A DNA stretch of 64,000 nucleotides from Agrobacterium rosae (lineage in GTDB: Bacteria > Pseudomonadota > Alphaproteobacteria > Rhizobiales > Rhizobiaceae), in the NCBI RefSeq assembly GCF_002915175.1, contig NZ_NXEJ01000002.1, forward strand, positions 454,858 to 518,857. The letters run 5' to 3'. The position numbers were made by a program, and so were the translations under genes. Shown in pieces: positions 47,242 through 56,485 of this stretch; within the stretch, counting starts at the first letter, position 1, and each line of letters begins with the position of its first letter. The notes beneath the pieces are model-generated. The model searched no databases, was not told the DNA's origin, and saw only the letters and a list, made by a program, of their open reading frames with translations.

Positions 47242-48678
47242 ATGAGTTTCACCGTCGCCATCGTAGGGCGTCCCAACGTCGGCAAGTCCACGCTGTTCAA
47301 CCGTCTGGTTGGCAAGAAACTGGCGCTCGTCGACGACACGCCGGGCGTGACCCGCGACCGCCGCCCCGGCGATGCGAAGTTGATCGATTTGCGTTTTACC
47401 ATCATCGATACTGCCGGTCTGGAGCAATCCGGGCCGGAAACGCTTCAGGGTCGTATGTGGGCGCAGACGGAAGAGGCCATCGATGAGGCCGATCTCACAC
47501 TGTTCGTGGTGGATGCCAAATTCGGCCTGACGCCTGCCGACAAGACGCTGGCAGAAATGCTGCGCCGTGGCGGCAAGCCGGTTGTGCTGGTCGCCAACAA
47601 GTCTGAAGCGCGTGGTTCCGACGGTGGCTTTTACGATGCCTACACGCTGGGCCTCGGTGAGCCATGCCCGATTTCTGCAGAGCATGGCCAAGGCATGATC
47701 GACCTGCGCGACGCAATCGTTGCCGCCATCGGCGAAGACGTCGCGTTCCCTAAAGAGGACGACTTTGACGAAGCGGAAACGGATGTCGTTATACGTCGTG
47801 GCGAAAATGACGAGGACGATGAAGAGGAAGAAGAACCGGTTTACGACGAGACCAAGCCGCTTCGTGTGGCGATCATCGGTCGTCCCAATGCCGGTAAATC
47901 CACGCTCATCAACCGTTATCTGGGTGAAGACCGTCTTCTGACCGGCCCGGAAGCGGGCATCACCCGCGATAGTATCTCGGTCGAATGGGACTGGCGCGGC
48001 CGTACCATCAAGATGTTCGACACCGCTGGCATGCGCCGCAAGGCTCGCGTGATTGAGAAGCTGGAAAAGCTGTCCGTTGCGGATTCGCTGCGCTCAATCC
48101 GCTTTGCCGAAACCGTCGTGATCGTGTTCGATTCCACCATTCCCTTCGAGAAGCAGGACTTGCAGCTCGTTGATCTGGTCATCCGTGAAGGCCGTGCAGC
48201 AGTGCTGGCCTTCAACAAATGGGACCTCGTGGAAGACCCGCAGGCATTTCTGGCGGACCTGCGCGAAAAGACCGAACGTCTTCTACCACAGGCGCGTGGT
48301 ATTCGCGCCGTGCCGATGTCCGGCCAGTCTGGCTACGGTCTCGACCGGTTGATGCAGAGCATTGTTGACACCGACAAGATATGGAACCGCCGCATTTCCA
48401 CCGCCAAGCTCAACAAATGGCTGGACGCGCAGGTTACCCAGCACCCACCACCGGCAGTTTCCGGTCGTCGCCTGCGGTTGAAATACATGACTCAGGTCAA
48501 GGCCCGCCCACCGGCCTTCATGGTTTCCTGCACGCGCCCGGAAGCCATTCCGGAATCCTATACGCGCTATCTGGTCAACAATCTGCGCAAGGACTTCGAC
48601 ATGCCAGGCGTGCCGATCCGTGTGCATTATCGTGGTTCGGACAATCCGTTTGAGAGCAAGGCGAAGAAGAGGCGGTGA
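47242..48678 (+). CDS. der: Ribosome biogenesis GTPase Der
   Basis: A 478-residue essential GTPase of 50S subunit assembly. It has two tandem G domains: [14 protein letters not shown] with DTAGLEQ and NKSE in the first, and [14 protein letters not shown] with DTAGMRR and NKWD in the second. A KH-like C-terminal domain ends in [20 protein letters not shown] linker between the G domains (around residues 190-205) is very acidic, with a run of Asp/Glu. Preceded by the TPR gene, with which it likely forms an operon, and followed by a palindromic repeat pair. Confidence 0.96.
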   Translation: MSFTVAIVGRPNVGKSTLFNRLVGKKLALVDDTPGVTRDRRPGDAKLIDLRFTIIDTAGLEQSGPETLQGRMWAQTEEAIDEADLTLFVVDAKFGLTPADKTLAEMLRRGGKPVVLVANKSEARGSDGGFYDAYTLGLGEPCPISAEHGQGMIDLRDAIVAAIGEDVAFPKEDDFDEAETDVVIRRGENDEDDEEEEEPVYDETKPLRVAIIGRPNAGKSTLINRYLGEDRLLTGPEAGITRDSISVEWDWRGRTIKMFDTAGMRRKARVIEKLEKLSVADSLRSIRFAETVVIVFDSTIPFEKQDLQLVDLVIREGRAAVLAFNKWDLVEDPQAFLADLREKTERLLPQARGIRAVPMSGQSGYGLDRLMQSIVDTDKIWNRRISTAKLNKWLDAQVTQHPPPAVSGRRLRLKYMTQVKARPPAFMVSCTRPEAIPESYTRYLVNNLRKDFDMPGVPIRVHYRGSDNPFESKAKKRR

Positions 48679-48715
48679 TTTCAATCGTTTCTGTGTGAGC
48701 GCGCACCATACTCAA

Positions 48716-48799
48716 CGTCATCCTCGGGCTTGACCCGAGGATCTAACCACGTTGACTGTTGGGGTTCGTTAGATGCTCGGGACAAGCCCGAGCATGACG
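48716..48799. repeat. Inverted intergenic repeat pair after der
   Basis: Arms 48716-48744 and 48771-48799 are reverse complements over 29 bases with three mismatches and a 26-base loop. Each arm is itself a small palindrome (CCTCGGG...CCCGAGG on the left, GCTCGGG...CCCGAGC on the right). The differences between arms are paired so that each inner stem is kept. It is a dispersed palindromic element and may act as a terminator for der. Confidence 0.85.
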
Positions 48800-48882
48800 G
48801 CGGGAGGCTATTGACCATCCGTCGGATCGCTCGGATTTTTCTATTGATGTCGCATTAACTGTTAATTCCCAGGTAAAACACC

Positions 48883-49491
48883 ATGCTGATCAAGCAGACC
48901 GACTATCACCGTATCTACCGGGTCATTAACAGCCTGCTGATCAACGAAAATGCTGATCCCACCACCGCCAGCATGTATTTCAGCACCTTCGGTGCCTTCA
49001 TTCTGGAGCATCATTACAAGGTCAAGGCAAAGCCCAAGGGTGGGTTGGCTGCCTATAATCTCGATGGCAAACTGATCCTGTTTGCGGATCATCGCGACGA
49101 TGGCCATGTGACCGGTGCTGGCGAGAATTTTCATTGTTGGGTGGAGGCGGATGGGTGGGCCATCGATTTCATGGCCCCTACATTCGCGCAGGCGGCGCGT
49201 GATCTTTCCGTGCCATCCAAGATGTTTCAAAAGTCGCTGTCATCCATGGTACCGTCCATCAATGATCTGGCGAAATCTGGCGATTTTTTCTACAAGTCCG
49301 AGCCGGAGGCTTCGGCGCGGCGCTTTGCCGATTGGCGCAAACAGGCAATGATTGGCGACTTGGCAACCATTGCGGCAGGCTGGTTCCGCAAATCTCCCAA
49401 GCAGATGCAGACTTCGATTTCTGTCAGCGACAATAAGGGGCAGTCGAGCATTATCCCGCTGTCGGGTAATTCGCTGGTCGGCAGCTGGTAA
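48883..49491 (+). CDS. DUF2026 family protein
   Basis: A 202-residue soluble protein that I believe matches DUF2026. It begins MLIKQTDYHRIYRVINSLL, has NFHCWVEADGWAIDFMAPTF in the middle and a poorly conserved Ser-rich tail. The His and Asp within FHCWVEADGWAIDF have the spacing seen in transglutaminase/papain-like folds, which would make it a cysteine-peptidase-like protein; a candidate nucleophile is not obvious. No function is known. It is transcribed alone, with a der-side repeat upstream. Confidence 0.7.
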   Translation: MLIKQTDYHRIYRVINSLLINENADPTTASMYFSTFGAFILEHHYKVKAKPKGGLAAYNLDGKLILFADHRDDGHVTGAGENFHCWVEADGWAIDFMAPTFAQAARDLSVPSKMFQKSLSSMVPSINDLAKSGDFFYKSEPEASARRFADWRKQAMIGDLATIAAGWFRKSPKQMQTSISVSDNKGQSSIIPLSGNSLVGSW

Positions 49492-49631
49492 TTTGGGGAT
49501 GAATAAGGACGGCCAGCGTGATCCCGCGGCAGCCGCCTGACGTCAATCAGCAGCCCGACCCCGCTCTAAAGATAGCGGCGGTCGCGTCCCGACGCGTCTT
49601 GTGACAGTGTTGCCCGCTTTCGTCCACATGC

Positions 49632-50720
49632 CTATCTGGAAAAAGCGTCGAATTTCATGATATTTCCACCGCGGCTGCCCTTCCGGGAGCCGAACTCGGT
49701 CAGGCCACTGCTGGCAGCGGATGTGACGTTGTCCAGAAACTGCCGCGAAGCCTTTTCCCAGGAATAGGTTTTGGACAGCGCTAGTGCCGCCTCCTGGGAG
49801 CATTCAAGCGCATCCATACAGGCAGTCCGCAAGTCCGCGTTCAACGCGCCCGCCTTGGGGTGGGCACCGAGAATATCGATCGGTCCGGTCACGGGAAATG
49901 CTGCCACCGGTACGCCGCTTGCCAGCGCTTCCAGTATCGTATTGCCGAAGGTATCGGTCTTGGATGGGAAGACGAAAACGTCGGCCTGTGCATAGGCGTA
50001 GGCCAGCTCTTCACCGGTCTTGATGCCCGTGAAGTGTACGTCGGGATATTTCTCCTCAAGCTCGGCACGGGCCGGGCCATCGCCGATCACGACCTTTGAG
50101 CCGGGCAGGTTGAGGTCGAGAAACTCCGGCAGGTTCTTTTCTACGGATACGCGACCCACTGTCATGAAGATGGGGCGAGGCAAATCGAAGGGGTGGGTTA
50201 GCTTTTCACGCGGGTGAAACAAAGCGGCATCGATACCACGGCTCCAGCGTTTGAGGTTTTTGACACCGCGCGCATCCAGCTCGGTCTCAAGGCTCGGCGT
50301 TGCCACCATGCAGGCGCTGCCGCCATTGTGAAACCAACGCACGAAGGCATAGAGCCAGTTTTCGGGAATGGGAAAGCGTGCCGCGACATATTCGGGAAAC
50401 CGCGTGTGGTAGCTGGTCGAAAAGCGCATGCCGTGTTTGATGCACCAGCGCCGTGCCATGAAGCCGAGCGGACCTTCGGTGGCGATATGCACGTAGGATG
50501 GCTGGCTTTTTTCGATCTCTTTCGACACGCGGCGATACCCGGCAACGGAGAGGCGAATTTCCGGGTAGGTCGGGCAGGGGATGGAGTGAAAGCTTTGCGG
50601 CGTAACCATGCAGACTTCGACGCCCATGCGTTCCAGTTCGGCATTGGTGTTTTCTATGGAGCGCACCACGCCGTTGACCTGCGGATGCCAAGCATCGGTG
50701 ACAATGGTTATTTTGGTCAT
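49632..50720 (-). CDS. Glycosyltransferase family 4 protein
   Basis: A 362-residue GT-B fold glycosyltransferase. The N-terminal half starts KITIVTDAWHPQVNGVVRSIENTNAELERMG, the acceptor-side pattern of the GT4 branch that includes SqdX and mannosyltransferases acting on lipids. The C-terminal half has SVEKNLPEFLDL, VVIGDGPARAELEEKYPD and the EX7E-like DTFGNTILEALASGVPVAAFP, which bind the nucleotide sugar. In agrobacteria such enzymes add sugars to diacylglycerol, but the substrate cannot be fixed from sequence. It is 99 bases downstream of kdgK on the same strand. Confidence 0.85.
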   Translation of the reverse strand: MTKITIVTDAWHPQVNGVVRSIENTNAELERMGVEVCMVTPQSFHSIPCPTYPEIRLSVAGYRRVSKEIEKSQPSYVHIATEGPLGFMARRWCIKHGMRFSTSYHTRFPEYVAARFPIPENWLYAFVRWFHNGGSACMVATPSLETELDARGVKNLKRWSRGIDAALFHPREKLTHPFDLPRPIFMTVGRVSVEKNLPEFLDLNLPGSKVVIGDGPARAELEEKYPDVHFTGIKTGEELAYAYAQADVFVFPSKTDTFGNTILEALASGVPVAAFPVTGPIDILGAHPKAGALNADLRTACMDALECSQEAALALSKTYSWEKASRQFLDNVTSAASSGLTEFGSRKGSRGGNIMKFDAFSR

Positions 50721-50819
50721 GATATGCCGACCTCCGCTCGCGCATTTGCGAATCCCGGTATGTGCCGGTTCTTCGCGTGTATGCGACAGGCGTGTTACAG
50801 CATCATGTCAGCCGTCTTT

Positions 50820-51737
50820 TCAGTGTTGAGGAAGCAGGGCTGGATCGATCAGCGCGCCGTAGTGGCCGATCACGGTTGCCGCAGCTTTGGCCGCGAAAAT
50901 GGCGGCTTCTTGCGGTGCGCTGCCGGTGATCAGTTTCGACAGGAATGCACCGTTGAAACTGTCGCCTGCGCTGGTGGTATCCACCACCGACGCTGCTTTG
51001 ACCGCAGGCGCGTGGCTTCTGTAGCCCCCGAAATCCAGCGTCGCACCTTTTTCGCCATCCTTGACGACGACGTTGGCGACACCAAGCCCGCGATAACGCT
51101 GGATCGTCGCCTCTATATCGGCGTCACCAAAACTACCCGCTTCATCGTCGAAGCTTGGCATAACCGTTGTCGCGGCGCGTGCACCATCGCTGATGATGCT
51201 CAGCATGGTTTGCTTGTCTGCCCACAGGCGCGGGCGGATGTTGGGGTCAAACACCACATGTTTGCCAGCGGCCTTGGCGCGGCGCAGTTCGGCTAGAAAT
51301 GTATCGACAGCGGTCGGGCTGGCGAGGATCGCAAGGGTTATGCCGGAGAAGTAGATGAGATCAGCAGCTTCGATCGTGCCGCGTAGATGGTCCGGGTCGG
51401 ATGCAAGCTGGCGGGCGGCGGATGTGCTGCGCCAATAGCTGAAGGTGCGCTCGCCATCTTTCAGGTTGATGAGATAGAGCCCCGGCGTGCCGCCTTTGAT
51501 ACGAGAGATGTTGCCGGTCTCGATGCCTGCACCTTGAATGAAAACCCGCATCTCCTCGGATAGCGGGTCATCGCCCAGTGCGGTAAAGTAATCGACGGTC
51601 CAATGGGCAGGCAGGCAGGCGCGGGCATACCAGGCGGTGTTGAGCGTATCGCCAGCGAAGCCCTTGCGCAGCAGGCCATCACCCGCCTGCGAAAGCTCCA
51701 CCATGCATTCGCCGATTGAAAGAAACCGTCCACCCAT
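50820..51737 (-). CDS. kdgK: 2-Keto-3-deoxygluconate kinase (PfkB family)
   Basis: A 305-residue ribokinase-family enzyme that phosphorylates 2-keto-3-deoxygluconate for the Entner-Doudoroff route. Visible are FLSIGECMVELSQAG at the start, AGDTLNTAWYARACLP, FDPNIRPRLW and the C-terminal anion-hole motif DTTSAGDSFNGAFLSKL with the catalytic Asp. The start at 51737 is favoured because GGGAGG lies 7 bases upstream; another in-frame ATG lies at 51752. It is divergent from the alpha-glucosidase gene. Confidence 0.88.
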   Translation of the reverse strand: MGGRFLSIGECMVELSQAGDGLLRKGFAGDTLNTAWYARACLPAHWTVDYFTALGDDPLSEEMRVFIQGAGIETGNISRIKGGTPGLYLINLKDGERTFSYWRSTSAARQLASDPDHLRGTIEAADLIYFSGITLAILASPTAVDTFLAELRRAKAAGKHVVFDPNIRPRLWADKQTMLSIISDGARAATTVMPSFDDEAGSFGDADIEATIQRYRGLGVANVVVKDGEKGATLDFGGYRSHAPAVKAASVVDTTSAGDSFNGAFLSKLITGSAPQEAAIFAAKAAATVIGHYGALIDPALLPQH

Positions 51738-51899
51738 TGCATTGCCTCCCATATAAGCGCTTCGGCTTACGACGCTTTGGCGGGTGCTGACAAGTGCAAG
51801 TCATCATATGAGTGACGTTGCAAACAAATGGAACGTGATTGCCGTTTACGAATTGAAGTGGGCTTTATATGCTCTGCACAAATTCACTGGAGATTGCCT

Positions 51900-53570
51900 A
51901 TGTCGGACCCCAATGCCTCCACCGCGAACGCCGCAGAACATGCAGACGACTGGTGGAGGGGGGCGGTAATCTATCAGGTCTATCCACGATCTTTTCAGGA
52001 TACGACCGGTGATGGTTACGGCGATCTTCCCGGCATCACCAAACATCTACCCTACATCTCCTCGCTCGGCGTAGACGGCATCTGGCTCTCGCCGTTCTTC
52101 ACGTCACCCATGGCGGATATGGGCTATGACGTATCTGACTATTGCAATGTCGATCCGCTGTTCGGGACATTGGATGATTTCGACACGTTGATTGCGGAGG
52201 CGCATCGGCTGGGGCTGAAGATCATCATCGATCAGGTCATCTCCCACACCTCTGACCAGCATCCGTGGTTCAAGGACAGTCGCGCAAGCCGCACGAACCC
52301 GAAAGCCGACTGGTATGTCTGGGCAGACCCGAAGCCGGATGGTACGGCACCCACCAATTGGCTGTCCGTGTTCGGCGGCCCGGCCTGGGAATGGGACGGC
52401 GTGCGCAAGCAATATTACATGCACAATTTTCTCGCTTCGCAACCGGACCTGAATTTCCACAATGTCGAGGTTCAGGATGCGTTGCTGGAAACCGTCCGGT
52501 TCTGGCTGGAGCGGGGCGTTGATGGCTTCCGGCTGGATACGGTGAACTATTATTTCCATGACAAGCTGTTGCGGGACAACCCGCCGCACGCGCCCGATAG
52601 CGATGATGCCGGTCTGGATGCGCCTGATGTCAATCCATACGGCATGCAGAGCCACATCCACGACAAGACCCAGGTCGAAAACATCGCGTTCCTCAAACGC
52701 TTCCGAGAGTTGCTCGATCAATATGAGGGCCGCATGACCGTGGGCGAAGTGGGTGATGGTGCCCGCTCGCTGAAAACCGTCGCGTCCTATACGGCCGATG
52801 GCGACAAGCTCAACATGTGCTACACATTCGACCTTCTGGGCGGTGAGTTTTCCGCAAGCCATATTCGTGGCGCGGTTAGCGGATTTCAGAAAGCCGTCAC
52901 GGATGGCTGGGTCTGCTGGGCTTTCTCCAACCATGATGTCATCCGCCATCTCAGCCGCTTTGCCGAAAACAGCGAAGAGCAGACGCGCGTGGCCAAGCTG
53001 GCTTTCAGCGTGCTGGCGACGTTGCGGGGCTCCATTTGCCTCTATCAGGGCGAGGAGCTGGCTCTGACGGAGGCGGAGCTTGCTTTCGAGGACCTGCGCG
53101 ATCCCTATGGCATTCGCTTCTGGCCTGCCTTCAAGGGGCGCGACGGATGCCGTACGCCAATGGTCTGGGAGACGGGAAATCCCAGCGCCGGTTTTACGAC
53201 AGCAGAAAAACCATGGCTGCCGGTGCCTTACGCCCACGCCATGCTGGCGGCGGACGGGCAGGAGCGCAAGCCGGACTCGGTGCTGAACCACTACAAAGCC
53301 GTTCTGGCATTCCGCAAAAACCATGCGGCGCTGCGCGATGGCGACATGGTGTTTCTGGATACGCAGCAGGACCTTCTGGCGTTCACGCGCAACAGGGGTA
53401 GCGAACGCCTGTTGTTTGTTTTCAACCTGACGCGCGAGCCGGCGGAGTTTCTGATCCCTGCCGATCTGAAAATTCAGGAAGTGCTGACCATGCCGGGCTT
53501 TCAGCCGCTGATCGATGGCGGCACCGTGAAGCTGGATGGGCTGGATGTATTCTGCGGTCGGATTGGATAG
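51900..53570 (+). CDS. Alpha-glucosidase, GH13 (AglA-like)
   Basis: A 556-residue cytoplasmic GH13 enzyme hydrolysing alpha-glucosides such as sucrose, maltose or trehalose. Conserved regions are WWRGAVIYQVYPRSFQDTTGDGYGDLPGI, DQVISHTSDQHPWF, the nucleophile Asp in GVDGFRLDTVNYY, an acid/base Glu in MTVGEVGDG and FSNHDVIRH. It matches the AglA branch of rhizobia in style, although no aglEFGK transporter is nearby. The start at 51900 has GGAG 7 bases upstream. A promoter region of about 160 bases separates it from kdgK. Confidence 0.92.
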   Translation: MSDPNASTANAAEHADDWWRGAVIYQVYPRSFQDTTGDGYGDLPGITKHLPYISSLGVDGIWLSPFFTSPMADMGYDVSDYCNVDPLFGTLDDFDTLIAEAHRLGLKIIIDQVISHTSDQHPWFKDSRASRTNPKADWYVWADPKPDGTAPTNWLSVFGGPAWEWDGVRKQYYMHNFLASQPDLNFHNVEVQDALLETVRFWLERGVDGFRLDTVNYYFHDKLLRDNPPHAPDSDDAGLDAPDVNPYGMQSHIHDKTQVENIAFLKRFRELLDQYEGRMTVGEVGDGARSLKTVASYTADGDKLNMCYTFDLLGGEFSASHIRGAVSGFQKAVTDGWVCWAFSNHDVIRHLSRFAENSEEQTRVAKLAFSVLATLRGSICLYQGEELALTEAELAFEDLRDPYGIRFWPAFKGRDGCRTPMVWETGNPSAGFTTAEKPWLPVPYAHAMLAADGQERKPDSVLNHYKAVLAFRKNHAALRDGDMVFLDTQQDLLAFTRNRGSERLLFVFNLTREPAEFLIPADLKIQEVLTMPGFQPLIDGGTVKLDGLDVFCGRIG

Positions 53571-53601
53571 CTTTCGAGGGCGCGCTGTCTTTACAGTGCG
53601 C

Positions 53602-54552
53602 TCACAAAATCCCTTTTGTCATCTCGGGATCGAGGCTGAGGACGAAGCGCCACATGAGCCCTTTGTCGAACTGATCTTCACGGCACATCATCCAGCTCAG
53701 AGCCTGCGGTGATGACCAGCCCTTTTTGTAGGGGCGTGCGGAGGTGAGCGCATCGAAGACATCACAGATGGTGCTCATGCGCACCTCGGGACTGATGGCA
53801 TCAGCCATCAGCCGGTCGGGATAACCCTTGCCATCCAGCCGCTCATGATGCGAACGGCAAATGTCGAGAACGAGTTTGGGCATGTTGAGATTTGAAGATA
53901 ACAGCTCGTAACCAAGGCCGGGATGCTGTTCCACGACGTTGCGTTCCGCCGCGTTCAGTGGTCCCTGCTTTTGAAGAATCTGCTTTGGAATGGAAAGCTT
54001 GCCGATATCATGCAGCATTCCCGCCATGCACAGATGCTGAACGGTTTCGTCATCCATCTGCATGGATCGACCGAAGTGGAGGAGAAGTGCTGCGACGGAA
54101 AGCGAGTGCACGAAGGTGGCGTTATCGCGAGATCGCAAACGCGACATGCCGATATAGAGCGATGGGTTTTCTTCCATCGTGCGCGCAACGTCATTGACCA
54201 ACGGCGTGAAAGACTCGACCGTGACGACGCGACCGTCGAAAATGTCGCCGATCAGAGATCTGGCTTCAGCGGCATGGCCCTGAATTTTCGCAGCGGTTTC
54301 GAACTTATCCTGCCGGGTCGCACTCGCGATGTTTTTTGCGGCAGGATGCAGAGGCGACCCCGATGCATGTCGTCCCAGAGCGGTGTTGATGAAAACACCA
54401 CTGATATTGCTGTTGACGATGAGATCGATCTCGTGACCGGAGCGGATAGTAAAACGCCTGCCCAGTGTCGAACTGTCCTGCCACACACCTTCGATGGCCT
54501 CAACGAACATGCCGACTTTAAGTTGCGATTTATCGATCTTAGTTACAGCCAC
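53602..54552 (-). CDS. HD-GYP domain c-di-GMP phosphodiesterase
   Basis: A 316-residue protein with an N-terminal DUF3391 region (about 1-130) and an HD-GYP domain (about 135-310). The HD pair is H181-D182 (MLHDIGK), and the second signature is HHERLDGKGYPD with GYP at 243-245. HD-GYP enzymes hydrolyse the second messenger c-di-GMP to GMP and so favour motility over biofilm. No receiver or transmembrane domain is present, so the input is unknown. It is convergent with the alpha-glucosidase gene. Confidence 0.93.
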   Translation of the reverse strand: MAVTKIDKSQLKVGMFVEAIEGVWQDSSTLGRRFTIRSGHEIDLIVNSNISGVFINTALGRHASGSPLHPAAKNIASATRQDKFETAAKIQGHAAEARSLIGDIFDGRVVTVESFTPLVNDVARTMEENPSLYIGMSRLRSRDNATFVHSLSVAALLLHFGRSMQMDDETVQHLCMAGMLHDIGKLSIPKQILQKQGPLNAAERNVVEQHPGLGYELLSSNLNMPKLVLDICRSHHERLDGKGYPDRLMADAISPEVRMSTICDVFDALTSARPYKKGWSSPQALSWMMCREDQFDKGLMWRFVLSLDPEMTKGIL

Positions 54553-54645
54553 AGATTGCCTCGATAGCTATGCTCCATCCTCGGAACTCGTTATCTATCG
54601 TAACTGTCTTAATTTAATATGAGTTTATTGTTTATACTGCTTCAC

Positions 54646-56370
54646 TTACGCATTTCGACTTGAGGTAATGAGTTCAAACCGGTCGACATCTACCATTCCC
54701 ATGTCTGAAATCTTCAAGTGTGGAATGACCGGTAGTGGCAGGAAGGCGACCTGCAGGAAGGGTTCTTCCAGCGTCGTGCCGAGTGCGTAGGCGGCCTTGC
54801 GCAGCTCGTGCAGCGTATCGCGCACGATTTCATAGGGTTCGAGGCTCATCAGACCAGCCACGGGCAGGGCAATTTCGCCTGTGACCTTGCCGTCTTCCAC
54901 GACCACGAAGCCACCTTTGATATCGCCAAGGCGATTGGCAGCCTGTGCCATATCATCCTCGCTGACGCCGACGACGCAGATGTTGTGGCTGTCATGCCCC
55001 ACAGTCGAGGCGATCGCACCCTTCTTCAGGCCGAAGCCCTGTACGAAGCCGTTGGCGTGGTTGCCATTTTTGCCATGGCGCTCGATGACCGCAACCTTGA
55101 TGATGTCGTTGTCCAGATCTAGGCTCGTCTGATTGCCATCTGATGGAAGTTTGTAGCGGCGGTGTTCAGTGATGATCTTGCCGGGCATCACGCCGATGAC
55201 AGGCGTTTCACCTTCGGTTACGGGAACACCGAAATGTGAGGCCAGAACCGGACGCGCCTTGACGCTATCGAGACCCACCGGTGCGATGGGTTTGCGGGTG
55301 GCGAAAAGCTCCTTCGTGACCCTGCGTCCTGCGGAGAACACCATGCTGGCCTTGCAGTTCTGCAACGTATCGATGACAACAAGATCGGCGCGCCAGCCGG
55401 GAGCAACCAGTCCGCGGTCGCGCAATCCAAAGGCTTTGGCTGCGGAAATCGATGCTGCGCGGTAGATGGCCAGTGGTTCGACGCCGGCTCCGATGGCAGT
55501 GCGGATCATGTAGTCCAGATGACCCTGCTCGGCGATATCAAGCGGATTGCGATCATCCGTGCACAGAGCGAGGTAGGGCGACAGACGTTCGGTGATGATT
55601 GGCATCAGGGAATGCAGGTCCTTGGAAACGGAGCCTTCGCGCACCAGAATGTGCATGCCCTTGCGGATTTTCTCCAGCGCTTCCTCGGCGGTCGTGCATT
55701 CATGCTCGGTGCGGATGCCAGCGGACAGGTAGCCATTGAGGGCCGTGCCCGACAGAAGCGGCGCATGACCATCGATGTGCTCGCCCTGAAAGGCTTCGAG
55801 CTTGGCCATGCAGATCGGGTCTTTCTGGATGACGCCCGGGAAATTCATGAACTCGGCAAGGCCGATGACTTTTGGGTGGCCGCGAAACGGCAGCAGCTTT
55901 TCAATCGGCAGATCGGCCCCGGATGTTTCGAGATGCGTTGCGGGAACGCAGGAGGACAGCTGAACACGGATGTCCATGATGGTTTCCAGCGAGGAATCCA
56001 GAAAGAACTGGATACCTTCAGCGCCCAGCACATTGGCAATTTCGTGCGGATCGCAGATCGCCGTCGTGACGCCATAGGGCAGGACGCAACGGTCGAATTC
56101 ATGCGGTGTGACAAGGGAGGATTCGATATGCAGATGCGTGTCGATGAAGCCAGGAACCACGATCTTGCCAGTGATATCGATGACCTCGACACCCTCATAG
56201 CTCTCGCAGGTGCCGATGATGGTATCGCCGCAGATCGCGATATCGGAGGCGATGAGCTCTCCCGTGACCAGATCGAAGAAGCGTCCGCCTCTCAGCACGA
56301 TGTCGGCCTTCTCGCGGCCCGTTCCCTGGTCGATCTTGCGTTCGAGTATCGAAGCCACGCTGCACCTCAT
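54646..56370 (-). CDS. ade: Adenine deaminase
   Basis: A 574-residue amidohydrolase that turns adenine into hypoxanthine. Metal-binding sites are [20 protein letters not shown] at the start of the barrel and [12 protein letters not shown] later; the C-terminal domain contains [19 protein letters not shown], typical of Ade. It thus feeds the xanthine dehydrogenase encoded 21 kb away. The frame is open upstream to 56436. The ATG at 56370 is used here, but a GTG at 56358, with GAGG 6 bases upstream inside the same stretch, is equally possible. Confidence 0.93.
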   Translation of the reverse strand: MRCSVASILERKIDQGTGREKADIVLRGGRFFDLVTGELIASDIAICGDTIIGTCESYEGVEVIDITGKIVVPGFIDTHLHIESSLVTPHEFDRCVLPYGVTTAICDPHEIANVLGAEGIQFFLDSSLETIMDIRVQLSSCVPATHLETSGADLPIEKLLPFRGHPKVIGLAEFMNFPGVIQKDPICMAKLEAFQGEHIDGHAPLLSGTALNGYLSAGIRTEHECTTAEEALEKIRKGMHILVREGSVSKDLHSLMPIITERLSPYLALCTDDRNPLDIAEQGHLDYMIRTAIGAGVEPLAIYRAASISAAKAFGLRDRGLVAPGWRADLVVIDTLQNCKASMVFSAGRRVTKELFATRKPIAPVGLDSVKARPVLASHFGVPVTEGETPVIGVMPGKIITEHRRYKLPSDGNQTSLDLDNDIIKVAVIERHGKNGNHANGFVQGFGLKKGAIASTVGHDSHNICVVGVSEDDMAQAANRLGDIKGGFVVVEDGKVTGEIALPVAGLMSLEPYEIVRDTLHELRKAAYALGTTLEEPFLQVAFLPLPVIPHLKISDMGMVDVDRFELITSSRNA

Positions 56371-56437
56371 TTTCGATTCTGCTGTTGAAACAGAGTAAGC
56401 CAGACGAGCGGATCGCTTGTCCAGCACGTAAAACAAA

Positions 56438-56462
56438 ACCGGGCGCGAAGGTCGCGCCCGGT
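56438..56462 (-). terminator. Rho-independent terminator for the LivK-type gene
   Basis: A perfect 11-base stem (ACCGGGCGCGA and complement) with a 3-base loop lies 24 bases past the stop of the minus-strand binding-protein gene. On that strand it is followed by TTTGTTTT, giving a proper U-tract. Confidence 0.9.
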
Positions 56463-56485
56463 CATATCAATCATATCAGCAATGA

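Noticed and set aside
52104-53324. Minus-strand frame (406 codons) opposite the alpha-glucosidase gene
   Set aside because: The GH13 gene on the plus strand has all catalytic motifs; the antisense frame has none.
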